A stretch of 34,478 nt of DNA from assembly GCA_945900455.1 (NCBI GenBank), contig CAMDJH010000034.1, forward strand, positions 1 through 34,478, read 5' to 3'. This DNA comes from Akkermansia muciniphila. Its GTDB lineage: Bacteria > Verrucomicrobiota > Verrucomicrobiia > Limisphaerales > UBA9464. The position numbers and the translations under genes were made by a program. Of this stretch, positions 7,175 through 15,236 are shown one piece after another. The notes beneath the pieces are model-generated. The model saw only the letters and a program-made list of their open reading frames with translations, had not been told where the DNA came from and did no database searches. How positions within the stretch are numbered: position 1 is the stretch's first letter; each line of letters starts with the position of its first letter.

Positions 7175-8410
7175 TTACGGCGATTTCAAATATCCCGACA
7201 CCTGTGCCCACGCCTGCATCACGTCGCGCAGGGATTCGAGATGGCTCAACTGGATGGCGGCCCAATCTCGGCGGACTGGCAGCACATCAGCCAGGCTCGT
7301 ATCGCCCGCCGCGTAGCGGGATTCGGCGGACTTTAACACGGTTTCGGCGCGCGGTAGAATTTCGGTTTGGAGCGCGCGGGAGGCCGCCAGGGCGCTGGTC
7401 AACTGCGCGTAGGACTCGCGCAAGCGGAGATTCAATTCGTTCTCCGTCCTGCGCGACCGCGCCTCGGCAGCGGCGACTTCGGCGCGGGCTTCGCGCAGCT
7501 TGCCCTGGTTGCGGTTGAACAGCGGCAGCGGGATGCTAAGGCCTATGTCAAAAGTGTTTTCCTTTGTGGCTTCGAGGCGGTGATAGAGCGCCTCGACTTT
7601 CACATCGGGGATGCGTTCCGCTTTCGCCAGGTCAATCCGCGCGTTGCTGGCGCGCACATTGGCATCGGCCAAAGCAAACTCCGGTTGTGCGGACAGGCTG
7701 GCGGCGAGTGATTCCAGCGTTGGAATCTCGAACGTCGTGTCGAGACTTGCGGCGAGTGACTTCACGCTCAGGCGACTGTCACCTATGGCAGCAGCCAGTC
7801 CCAGCATCGCCTGCTCGCGCAGGGATTGACTGCGCTGGACTTCCACCTTGGCCCGCGCGAATTCGATTTCGATTCGGGCCAAATCGTGTGGAACGGCATC
7901 ACCGGCGTCCATGCGGGCCTTGGTGGTTGCTGCAACCTTTTCCACGCTCCGTGCGATGTGGCTCTGCGTCTCGAACGCCTTCTCCTGATATAGCGCCGTG
8001 GCGAAGGCGCTGTGAACGTGCTTGCGCAAGTCGCGACGGGTGACTTCCAAGCCGCGCACGCGAACCTCGCGTTCGAGCATTTCCGCCTCGCGCGCCTTGC
8101 CCAGCCGCGCGCCAAGCGGAATGGGTTGAGCAATCCCCGTGACGTATTCCCGTTGGTTCGACGAGTCGCTGCTGAATGGAACTTGTTGCGCGCCTACAAT
8201 GGCTTCGGGATTCGGGAACGCTCCGGCTTGTTGGGCGCGGCCAGCGGCGGCTTCCACCAGCGCGCGAGCTTCGGCCAGCTGCGGCTGCCGACGTTCGGCC
8301 ATTTCCAGCGCCTGTTCGAGGGTGAGCGACTCAAGCTGGTTCGTGGCGGCGCGGGCACATGGCGCGCCTGGGAGAGCGATCAGCAGGATCAGGAGAATTG
8401 AAGTTTTCAT
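7175..8410 (-). CDS. Outer-membrane efflux factor, CzcC/TolC type
   Basis: The 411-residue product is an outer-membrane channel protein of the OEP (TolC/CzcC) family that links an RND pump to the outside. I chose the ATG at 8410 (MKTSILLILLIALPG) because it starts a clean signal peptide ending at CARAA; a GTG at 8425 in the same frame is less likely. Two OEP repeats are visible: LTLEQALEMAERRQPQLAEAR at the N-terminus and LESLAASLSAQPEFALADA later. Both are followed by long coiled-coil helices (AEVAAAEARSRRTENELNL), with the FDIGLSIPLPLFNRNQGK strand typical of CzcC. It is the last gene of the efflux operon, starting about 10 bases after the start-side end of the DUF3147 gene stop. Confidence 0.92.
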   Translation of the reverse strand: MKTSILLILLIALPGAPCARAATNQLESLTLEQALEMAERRQPQLAEARALVEAAAGRAQQAGAFPNPEAIVGAQQVPFSSDSSNQREYVTGIAQPIPLGARLGKAREAEMLEREVRVRGLEVTRRDLRKHVHSAFATALYQEKAFETQSHIARSVEKVAATTKARMDAGDAVPHDLARIEIEFARAKVEVQRSQSLREQAMLGLAAAIGDSRLSVKSLAASLDTTFEIPTLESLAASLSAQPEFALADANVRASNARIDLAKAERIPDVKVEALYHRLEATKENTFDIGLSIPLPLFNRNQGKLREARAEVAAAEARSRRTENELNLRLRESYAQLTSALAASRALQTEILPRAETVLKSAESRYAAGDTSLADVLPVRRDWAAIQLSHLESLRDVMQAWAQVSGYLKSP

Positions 8411-8421
8411 AGAAAGATATC

Positions 8422-8775
8422 TCACAGGTTCACACCGGCCTTCTTTAATATGACCAGCATCGCGCCATAGCCGGCGAACATGAGCGCGGTCGCCAGCCCG
8501 AAACTGAAATAAAAATTCAGTTTCAGTTTCAACAGCAGCGGCGGCAGCGCGAGGAAGAAGACCAGCGACGGCAACACCAGCCAGAAAATGCTGCTCGAAA
8601 GAGCTGCCACTTTCCCGGTGTCCTTGGTGTCGAGGTAGAGCCAGAACAGGGCGAGGAACGAAACCAATGGTAGCGACGCCAGCAGCCCGCCCACCAGTGA
8701 ACTGCGCTTCGACACTTCTGCAATCGCCACGACCAGGACCGTGGTAACAAGAATTTTGAGGATGTATTGAGTCAT
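8422..8775 (-). CDS. DUF3147 family small membrane protein
   Basis: From the ATG at 8775 (MTQYILKILVTTVLVV) the product has 117 residues and four likely transmembrane segments: about 4-17, 27-45, 57-78 and 87-110. The sequence ILVTTVLVVAIAEVSKRSS ... LASLPLVSFLALFWLYLDT ... IFWLVLPSLVFFLALPPLL is characteristic of DUF3147, an inner-membrane family of unknown function often found beside transport genes. The ATG lies 1 base after the stop of the RND pump gene, and the outer-membrane factor follows. It is therefore embedded in the efflux operon and may be an accessory or assembly subunit (inference). A longer version from 8835 would overlap the pump gene and is unlikely. Confidence 0.85.
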   Translation of the reverse strand: MTQYILKILVTTVLVVAIAEVSKRSSLVGGLLASLPLVSFLALFWLYLDTKDTGKVAALSSSIFWLVLPSLVFFLALPPLLLKLKLNFYFSFGLATALMFAGYGAMLVILKKAGVNL

Positions 8776-8776
8776 A

Positions 8777-11700
8777 TCAGAAAGTGGGTTGGAGAGGTGA
8801 AGGCCGCCCGAGCCTGAAATACAGCGCGGGAACAATAATCATGTTGAGCACCATCGAGGTCAGCAGACCGAACAGGATCACGATGGCCATCGGGGTTTGG
8901 ATTTCGTTGCCGGGTTGTTCACCGCCCAGCGCGAGCGGAATGAGCGCAAGGCCAGCGGCAAGCGCGGTCATCATAATTGGGACGAGTCGTTCCATTGCGC
9001 CGCGTCGCACGGCTTCGCGGAAGTCGGTCACGCCCTCGTGTTCCTGCAAATGTCGGATGTGTGAAACGAGCATGATGCCGTTCCGTGTCGCAATGCCGAA
9101 CACGGTGATGAAACCGATGAGCGATGCGACGCTCAGCACGCCACCGTCGACGAACACTCCTGCCACACCGCCGATGAGCGCCAGTGGCAGGTTGAGCATG
9201 ATGAGCGCGGCATCGCGGGCCGAGCGAAACGCCAGGTGCAACAGGAATCCGATGCCGATGACCACTCCAAGACTGACGAGCGTAAGCGTGCGCCCCGCTT
9301 CGGCGGCACTCTCGAACTGACCTGCGTATTCCACGCGGTAGCCGGGCGTCGCCGCGAGAATCGGGCTCACCAGTTTTTGAATGTCGTTCACCACGGCGGT
9401 CACGTCGCGTCCCGCGACGTTGCATTGCACGACAATCTTCCGCTCCACTTGCTCGCGTAGAATCTGGTTCGGGCCGGTGTCGCGCTGGATGCGCGCCAGT
9501 GACCGCAGCGGCACGCGTGCTCCGGCGGGCGTGTCCACGAGTAAATCGCCGAGCGTGTCGAGTTGCCAGCTTTCGGCATTCTCCAGCCGCACCACCATGT
9601 CGTAGGAGGTCTGACCCTCAAGGACACGCGATGCCTTCACTCCTTGCAGTGCGGCTTCCACCGTGCGGGCTACATCGCGGATGGTCAGCGCATGACGGGC
9701 AATCGCCTCGCGCTCGAACTTGATCTTCAATACCGGCACTTCGGTTTGCTGCTCGACGGACAAATCCACAACACCCGCGACGCCTTGCATTGATTGCCGC
9801 GACTTCTCCGCCAGCGAGCGAAGCTGGTAAAGGTCAGCGCCGAAAATCTTGACCGCAATGTTTGCTCTCGTGCCGGAGAGCATGTGGTCAATGCGATGTG
9901 AAATCGGCTGGCCGATGGTGATGTTCATGCCGGGCACTTGCGAGAAGGCGGCGCGCAATGCTTCAAGAAACTTCTTCTTGTTCCGGTCCTTCATCACGAT
10001 GGACACATCGAGTTCGGCGGATTCGACCCCTTGGGCGTGTTCGTCGAGTTCCGCACGTCCGGTGCGGCGCGCGACGGAGACGACTTCCGGAAAACTCAAC
10101 AAGGTCTGTTCCACCACGCGACCCAGCCCGTCGGATTCCCCCAGCGATGTGCCGGGCAGCGTCACCGCACTGATGGTGAGCGAACCCTCATTGAACTCCG
10201 GCAGGAACGCGCGGCCCATCCACGTCGTCGCCAGCAAAGCAAGTGCGAGGACCACCACGGCGGGCAGAGTGAAACGCCACGGATGAGCCAGGGCCGATTG
10301 CAGAATCGGCGCGTATCGGGTCTTGAGCCATTGCACAAATTTGGGTTCGTGATCTGCCATCACGCCCTTGCTTTTGGGCAGCAGAAAAAAACAAAGCACC
10401 GGCGTCACAGTGACGGCGACCACGAGTGACGCCGCAAGCGCCACGAGGTAGGCGACCCCGAGCGGTTGCAACAAGCGGCCCTCGACGCCCGCCAGGAAGA
10501 AGATCGGAATGAACACCAGCGCGATGATGAGCGTGGCGAAGACGATGGAACTCCGAATCTCCACGCTCGCGTCGAACACGACCTGCAAGATGGGGTGGCG
10601 TTTTTCCTCGGGCTTGTGATGATTCTCGCGCAGTCGGCGGAAGACGTTTTCCACGTCAATCACCGCGTCGTCCACCAGCGCGCCGATGGCGATGGCCATG
10701 CCGCCGAGCGTCATCGTGTTGATGGATGCCCCAAACCATTTCAACGCGAGCACCGCAGTGACGAGCGACAACGGAATCGCCGTAAGCGTGACGAGCGTCG
10801 CGCGGAAGTTCGCCAGGAACAGCAGCACGATGATCGTGACGAGCACGATGCCTTCGAGCAGCGCCGTCTGGACGTTATGCACGGACACCTGAATAAAATC
10901 CGCCTGCCGGAAGATGTCTGTCTTGAGCTTCATTCCAGCGGGGAGCTTCGTCGTAACATCAGCGAGCACCGCGTCGAGGCGCTTGGTCAGTTCGAGCGTA
11001 TTTGCGCCCGGCTGTTTCTGGATGCCGAGAATGACGGCGGGCTTGCCCATCGCCGAACCTTCGCCGCGCTTCTGAGCTTCGCCGACCTTCACTTCACCGA
11101 GGTCGCGCACCAGTGTTGGCACTCCGTGTCGCGCGGCGACGACCGTTGCGCCGATGTCCTCGAGGGAGTGAATGCGACCAACGCCCGTGACCAGCCATTC
11201 CGCGCCGCGCTCGTTGATGATGCCAGCGGAGACGTTTTCGTTGCCTTCTTCCAGCGCGCGGATGACCTGATTCAACGTGACATTATGCGACTGCAACGCA
11301 GCGGGATTGACGACGACTTGAAACTGTTTCTCGCCGCCTCCAATGGGCGTTACTTGCGAGACACCCGGCACGGCCAGCAGACGGCGACGCAGCGAAACCT
11401 CGGCGTAGCTGCGGAGTTCCGCTGGCGAATGTTGCTCGGAGGAGAGCGAGAGAAAGAGGATTTCTCCCATGATGGACGATTGCGGTGCAAGCGTCGGGCG
11501 CTCGCCTTCTGGCGGCAGGTCGCCCGTCACGCCGCTAATCTTTTCACTGACGATTTGCCGGGCGTTGCGGATGTCCGTGCCCCACTCGAATTCCACCCAT
11601 ACCACGGAAATGCCGACTGCCGTGGCCGAGCGCACACGCCGCACGCCCGATGCACCGTTCACCGCCGTCTCGATGGGAAACGTAATTTGCGTCTCCACCT

Positions 11701-11875
11701 CTGTCGGCGACATGCCGTGCGCCTCGGTGATGACGGTGACGGTGGGCGCGGTGAGATCGGGAAACACGTCCACTGGCATCCGCGTGGCAGTGTGGATGCC
11801 AAAGATGGTGAGGAGCAGCGCGGCGACGATCACCAGCGCCCGGTTGTTCAAGGCCCAGTGAATGAGTTTGTTCAT
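8777..11875 (-). CDS. Heavy-metal efflux RND pump (CzcA/CusA-like)
   Basis: The 1032-residue protein is an inner-membrane proton-driven RND transporter of the heavy-metal efflux subfamily. It has the usual two halves: TM1 (14-29), a periplasmic domain, TM2-6 (about 340-510), TM7 (about 535-553), a second periplasmic domain, and TM8-12 at the C-terminus. The TM4 proton-relay motif is AIAIGALVDDAVIDVEN (394-410), with Asp402 and Asp403; this DDAVIDVEN form is HME-type but differs from the classical CzcA (DG) and CusA (AxVDAxIVMIEN) forms, so metal specificity is open. Other landmarks are RMPVDVFPDLTAPTV and MPVDVFP-type gating residues. It starts 9 bases after the membrane-fusion gene and is followed at once by DUF3147. 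Confidence 0.93.
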   Translation of the reverse strand: MNKLIHWALNNRALVIVAALLLTIFGIHTATRMPVDVFPDLTAPTVTVITEAHGMSPTEVETQITFPIETAVNGASGVRRVRSATAVGISVVWVEFEWGTDIRNARQIVSEKISGVTGDLPPEGERPTLAPQSSIMGEILFLSLSSEQHSPAELRSYAEVSLRRRLLAVPGVSQVTPIGGGEKQFQVVVNPAALQSHNVTLNQVIRALEEGNENVSAGIINERGAEWLVTGVGRIHSLEDIGATVVAARHGVPTLVRDLGEVKVGEAQKRGEGSAMGKPAVILGIQKQPGANTLELTKRLDAVLADVTTKLPAGMKLKTDIFRQADFIQVSVHNVQTALLEGIVLVTIIVLLFLANFRATLVTLTAIPLSLVTAVLALKWFGASINTMTLGGMAIAIGALVDDAVIDVENVFRRLRENHHKPEEKRHPILQVVFDASVEIRSSIVFATLIIALVFIPIFFLAGVEGRLLQPLGVAYLVALAASLVVAVTVTPVLCFFLLPKSKGVMADHEPKFVQWLKTRYAPILQSALAHPWRFTLPAVVVLALALLATTWMGRAFLPEFNEGSLTISAVTLPGTSLGESDGLGRVVEQTLLSFPEVVSVARRTGRAELDEHAQGVESAELDVSIVMKDRNKKKFLEALRAAFSQVPGMNITIGQPISHRIDHMLSGTRANIAVKIFGADLYQLRSLAEKSRQSMQGVAGVVDLSVEQQTEVPVLKIKFEREAIARHALTIRDVARTVEAALQGVKASRVLEGQTSYDMVVRLENAESWQLDTLGDLLVDTPAGARVPLRSLARIQRDTGPNQILREQVERKIVVQCNVAGRDVTAVVNDIQKLVSPILAATPGYRVEYAGQFESAAEAGRTLTLVSLGVVIGIGFLLHLAFRSARDAALIMLNLPLALIGGVAGVFVDGGVLSVASLIGFITVFGIATRNGIMLVSHIRHLQEHEGVTDFREAVRRGAMERLVPIMMTALAAGLALIPLALGGEQPGNEIQTPMAIVILFGLLTSMVLNMIIVPALYFRLGRPSPLQPTF

Positions 11876-11884
11876 GGGCGTGCC

Positions 11885-13447
11885 TCAATGAGCGTGGCCG
11901 TGCGCGGGGATGACACCCGAGATGGACGAGAGCCGGATGGCATACGCGCCCTTCGTGACCACCCGCTCGCCTTCCTTGATGCCGTCGAGCACCTGCACGA
12001 ATCCGGTGTCGCGAATGCCCGCTTTGATCTCGCGCTTCTCGAACGTCTCGCCGCTCACCTGCACGAAGGCGACCAATTGGTTGCCTTCTTCGACGAGCGC
12101 GCTTTCAGGAACAGCAACCGTCTCGTCCACCCGCGCCGTCTCCACATGGAGTGTGACGTTCTGGCCGACGCGGAATTGGCCCTCGCGGTTGGCCGTCTCG
12201 TAAATGAGCGGCACGGTGCGCGTGACTGCGTCCACTTCCAAGCCGAGCGACAGAAGTTGACCGCGACCGTCCCCAGTGATCGGCATGAATCGTCCGGGTT
12301 CACCGGGAGACTCGACAGCGGAATCCTTGGCTTTGCTCAGTCGAGAAACGCCCGATTCGGGAATGCTCGCTTCGATCCAGACCGTCTCCGGGTTTAGCAC
12401 GGTGAAAACCGGTTGGTTCGCTGCGACGACTTCGCCCGGCCCAGCATTCACGGAATTGAGTATGCCAGCAATCGGAGCGCGAAGTTCCATCAGCAGCGGC
12501 GCATCCGGCGATGACGTTCCGCCCGCTTGCTTAAACGTCGAGAGGAATCCAGCGGCGGCAGAATAGCGCGCCTTGGCGGATTGATAGGCGAGTTCCACTT
12601 CCTGAAGTTCGCGTAGTGACTTCGCTTGTTCAGCGGCGAGTTTCTTCGTGCGGTTGTAGGCGGACTCAGCTTGGTCGAGTCCGGCTTTGGCCGTGGCGAA
12701 CTCGGCTTGGGCTTCGGCGACTTTCGCGCCTGCTTCGGAGAAGTTGGGTTTGAGCAATGCAAGCAACTGGCCCGCCTCCACCCGCTGACCGGGCTGCGGC
12801 AAGGTTTGTCCGGACGCCGCGACCAATTGGCCCGAAACTGGAGCGGTGATGGTCGCGCTCAACCCCGGCTTCGCCCGCACGCGCGCCGCGACCCGCAGCC
12901 GCTCGACCAGACGGCGCTTGGTCACAGGCGCGGTCCTCGAGAGGATTTTCCATTGCTGCTCCTTGAGGAAGGTCACGCCTTCCGGTCCGTCGGCAATCTC
13001 GGCGTGCTCGGCGGCGTGTTTATCCGCATAGACCTTGATCGTGCCCAACTCAACCGGCGCATTCGTGCCGTCCGTTGGAATGAGCAGCGTCAACTGCCAG
13101 TCGCCCGCCTTCGGAAGGGTGATGCCCGGCAGGTAGATTCCCGCCCGCGCCGGAGCGGCCTGCGGATGCTCGACCACCGTTCCGCCCTGGCGGAGAACGA
13201 ACTTCACCATCCCCTCGCGTCGCGGCTCAAGCGTGTGCAAGTCGGTGACGTGCGTGATGAACGTCGTCGCCTTGTTCGCCACGGGAGCGCGATGCTCGGC
13301 AAAGACTTCATGGCGGTCAGTCCAGACGGTGATCTGCGCCGTCTTGGGTTCGTGGTCGTGGCCGTGATCGTCAGCCGACTTCCGACAACCCGTGCCGCTG
13401 ATTTGCAACGCCGTGAACAACGCAAGAGTGATGGTATGAGTTCGCAT
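11885..13447 (-). CDS. Periplasmic membrane-fusion lipoprotein of metal efflux (CzcB-like)
   Basis: This 520-residue adaptor bridges the RND pump and the outer-membrane channel. The N-terminus is a lipoprotein signal with lipobox ISGTGC (Cys21). A His/Asp-rich patch follows directly (DDHGHDHEP, 26-34), and the protein ends in HGHAH; both are plausible metal-binding sites. Residues about 40-150 are an extra N-terminal beta domain (TVWTDRHEVFAEHRAP), common in HME adaptors. Then come the lipoyl half (ITAPVSGQLVAASGQ), the alpha hairpin (AEAQAEFATAKAGLDQAES), the second lipoyl half (LRAPIAGILNSV) and the beta-barrel (VWIEASIPE). It is the first intact gene of the operon; the gene just upstream is broken by a mini-element. 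Confidence 0.92.
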   Translation of the reverse strand: MRTHTITLALFTALQISGTGCRKSADDHGHDHEPKTAQITVWTDRHEVFAEHRAPVANKATTFITHVTDLHTLEPRREGMVKFVLRQGGTVVEHPQAAPARAGIYLPGITLPKAGDWQLTLLIPTDGTNAPVELGTIKVYADKHAAEHAEIADGPEGVTFLKEQQWKILSRTAPVTKRRLVERLRVAARVRAKPGLSATITAPVSGQLVAASGQTLPQPGQRVEAGQLLALLKPNFSEAGAKVAEAQAEFATAKAGLDQAESAYNRTKKLAAEQAKSLRELQEVELAYQSAKARYSAAAGFLSTFKQAGGTSSPDAPLLMELRAPIAGILNSVNAGPGEVVAANQPVFTVLNPETVWIEASIPESGVSRLSKAKDSAVESPGEPGRFMPITGDGRGQLLSLGLEVDAVTRTVPLIYETANREGQFRVGQNVTLHVETARVDETVAVPESALVEEGNQLVAFVQVSGETFEKREIKAGIRDTGFVQVLDGIKEGERVVTKGAYAIRLSSISGVIPAHGHAH

Positions 13448-13459
13448 GATGCTTTCAGA

Positions 13460-13660
13460 TTAGTGGACGTGTTTCGAGCCTTGGGGGAGCGAGAACGAGA
13501 TGTTGGTGAATATCGTTCCGTTCAGCGTGATAGTCGGGATGCTGCCTTCAAAGGCCTTGGTCGCCCTCAACCATTCCGCCTGCGCCTCGAAGAGCGAAGA
13601 CTTCTCCGGCACTCTGCCCGATGGAGGTTCGGTTGCGCGTTGGAATGTGAGTTGTTCGTC
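13460..13660 (-). pseudogene. 3' remnant of the first efflux-operon gene
   Basis: A frame enters from the end of mini-element copy B and encodes 66 residues ending in SLPQGSKHVH and TAA. Parts such as SLFEAQAEWLRATKAFEG and IPTITLNGTIFTNISF look like real protein with no low-complexity bias. The stop lies 12 bases before the start of the membrane-fusion gene, which is operon spacing. The start, signal and any promoter are missing because copy B begins exactly at the break. I do not recognise the family; the His-rich end (HVH) and location suggest a periplasmic metal-related protein. The reading frame could still be translated from within the element, but no start was assigned. Confidence 0.6.
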
Positions 13661-13978
13661 GTACGGTCAAAATACTCGAACCTACCAATATTCAACGAGT
13701 TGCAGGGCGATCAGAAGATGGCTCGCAGGCCGTAGGCTCGGTTAAGTCTCCTCGATGAATTGGAAACGAATGCTGGCGACCATCTCTGCCGCTGTCTTGA
13801 GAATAACGTGAATCATTTCCACGCGGAGCGAAATCACCAAGGCAAGGGCAACGTGATCCTGTTTCCAGCCCCCGAGGATCGGATCGGTGAAAGGGCAGGG
13901 AACATCCAGACTCGCGAACGCCTCGGCGGCCTCTTGAAATTTTATTACCGAGATGCCGCATGAGTTTTTTGACCATAC
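13661..13978 (+). mobile_element. Mini-insertion element, copy B (further deleted)
   Basis: The ends are GTACGGTCAAAATACTCGAA at the left and, inverted at the right, GTATGGTCAAAAAACTCATG. At 318 bases it is shorter than copy A. Relative to the other copies it lacks the segment between two CTCTCC direct repeats (6846-6851 and 6964-6969 in copy A), a 118-base loss. Together with the 9-base insertion in A and one extra T in B, this accounts for the 126-base length difference. The remnant transposase frame is broken by the deletion. It separates the efflux operon from its former upstream region. Confidence 0.85.
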
Positions 13979-14309
13979 GAGATCCGGCCCGCCGCTGCCA
14001 CAGGCGACGCCGCGAACTTTCCACCCACATGTTCATTGATAGGAGTCCGCTTTATTGACGCTCCACGGTTATAGCAAGCATTGTTTTCCAGAAATGCCTG
14101 CCCAAACCGGGAAAACGTTGAATTTGTTAAGCTCTCAAGGGAATACTGCTGCCTCGGTTGGCTTGTTCACGGCGCCAAACGCGTAAACTTAACCTGCCGG
14201 TCTTTTCCATCGATGGGTCAGGCCAGGGTCAGCTGGTTTCCGTCCAAGACGAACTTCCGCCGAACTTCTGGCGGATCCTGCTCCGGAAGAGACATTTTCA
14301 GCAGGTCCC
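13979..14309. other. Gene-free stretch between mini-elements B and C
   Basis: No gene is supported in these 331 bases. The only recognised item is one copy of the TTGACGCTCC motif at 14055-14072. The rest has no good coding frame, and no promoter or terminator could be assigned with confidence. Confidence 0.5.
14055..14072. repeat. TTGACGCTCC junction motif, copy 1
   Basis: The sequence ttgacgctccacggttat matches ttgacgctccgcgattat at 14840 in 16 of 18 positions. It lies 76 bases after the end of mini-element B; copy 2 lies 69 bases after the end of mini-element C. Confidence 0.55.
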
Positions 14310-14770
14310 GTAGGGTCAAAAAACTCAAACCTACCGATATTCAACGATTTGCAGGGTGATCCGAAGATTGCTCCGAGGCCGTTGACTCGGTTAAGTCTCT
14401 TCGATGAATTGGAAACGACTGCTGCCGTACATCTCCGGTTCGGTTGATCACTAACTCCTCCTGCGCAACGAGCAACTGGTGACGGAGAACCGGATTCGAT
14501 CGGCAAAGACCGAGCCTTGTCGAAAATGATTCTTTTCCGAGAAAACTCTCTCCGCCACTGCCTTGAAAACAATGTGAATCATTTCCACGCGGAGCGAAAT
14601 CACCAAGGCAAGGGTAACCTAATCCTGTTTCCCGCGCCCGCGGATCGGATCGGTGAAAGGGCAGGGGACATCCAGACTCGCGAGCGCCTCGGCGGCCTCC
14701 TGAAATTCTATTACTAATGTTGCGCTCAATATTATACTACCGAGAGGCCGCATGATGTTTTTGACAATAC
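14310..14770 (+). mobile_element. Mini-insertion element, copy C (decayed)
   Basis: The left end is GTAGGGTCAAAAAACTCAAA; the inverted right end is GTATTGTCAAAAACATCATG. It carries the same transposase deletion junction as copies A and E. The fused frame is broken by an in-frame TAA after GSVDH (near 14452) and by a 1-base loss near 14513. A 26-base insertion (14715-14740 region, AT-rich, flanked by ttac/ctac) interrupts the 3' end of the remnant transposase. It is therefore an older or dead copy. Confidence 0.8.
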
Positions 14771-14839
14771 GAGCGTCACGCTCCCCCCCGGTGCCTCGAA
14801 GTCAGTGGCCGATTCACGGGCTTTCGCAGGAAAGCCCTT

Positions 14840-14857
14840 TTGACGCTCCGCGATTAT
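14840..14857. repeat. TTGACGCTCC junction motif, copy 2
   Basis: The sequence ttgacgctccgcgattat abuts the exact point where the exonuclease gene is cut (14858). Copies 1 and 3 are at 14055-14072 and 21020-21037. It behaves like the end of an unrecognised element. Confidence 0.6.
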
Positions 14858-15047
14858 TCAAGACTTCATCTCGACCGAATCCGCTCACCGCCAGGGCTTC
14901 AGGAATCCACTTGTCGGAGATGAGCCGCAGCTTCCCGTAGAAGGTCATGTCGAGCGTGGGAGTGACTAGGACCGCACCGAAGGATATCATCGAGTAGTCG
15001 CCTGGAATTGGCCCGTCTGATTCGACATCCACCCTCACGTAACTCAT
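14858..15047 (-). pseudogene. DnaQ-like 3'-5' exonuclease (DUF5051-type), 5' fragment
   Basis: The first 63 residues from the ATG at 15047 match the start of small DEDD-type 3'-5' exonucleases of the Rv2179c/DUF5051 kind. The catalytic DxE motif is in [17 protein letters not shown], followed by ISFGAVLV and the family-typical KWIPEALAVSGF. Full proteins are about 170-180 residues, so two thirds, including the second and third acidic motifs, are missing. The break falls exactly at the TTGACGCTCC motif (14840-14857), after which the frame reads element sequence. The gene is divergent from the DUF1592 cytochrome gene. It cannot be an active nuclease. Confidence 0.8.
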
Positions 15048-15236
15048 GGGCGGATGGTTGTGGATTCTGGTCGCTGTGTAAACTGGAGGGTGATGCCGGT
15101 TTCGATTACGCCATCGTCATCGCAGCCCGTCGATCTCGGCAAAAGCCATCCCGCTTTTTCGATGAATCTTGTCTCAATTCAGCTAGAGCAGGGGCTGATC
15201 CTCCGGGTACAGTCCGCAGCCGAAGCCGAGAAACGA

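Noticed and set aside
8776..8835. Extended N-terminus for the DUF3147 protein
   Set aside because: The extra 20 residues overlap the pump gene and lack family similarity; the ATG at 8775 gives the normal family start.
10466..12397. A 643-codon plus-strand frame opposite the RND pump and adaptor genes
   Set aside because: It overlaps two certain genes and has Arg/His/Asp-rich low-information sequence, as expected of an antisense shadow.
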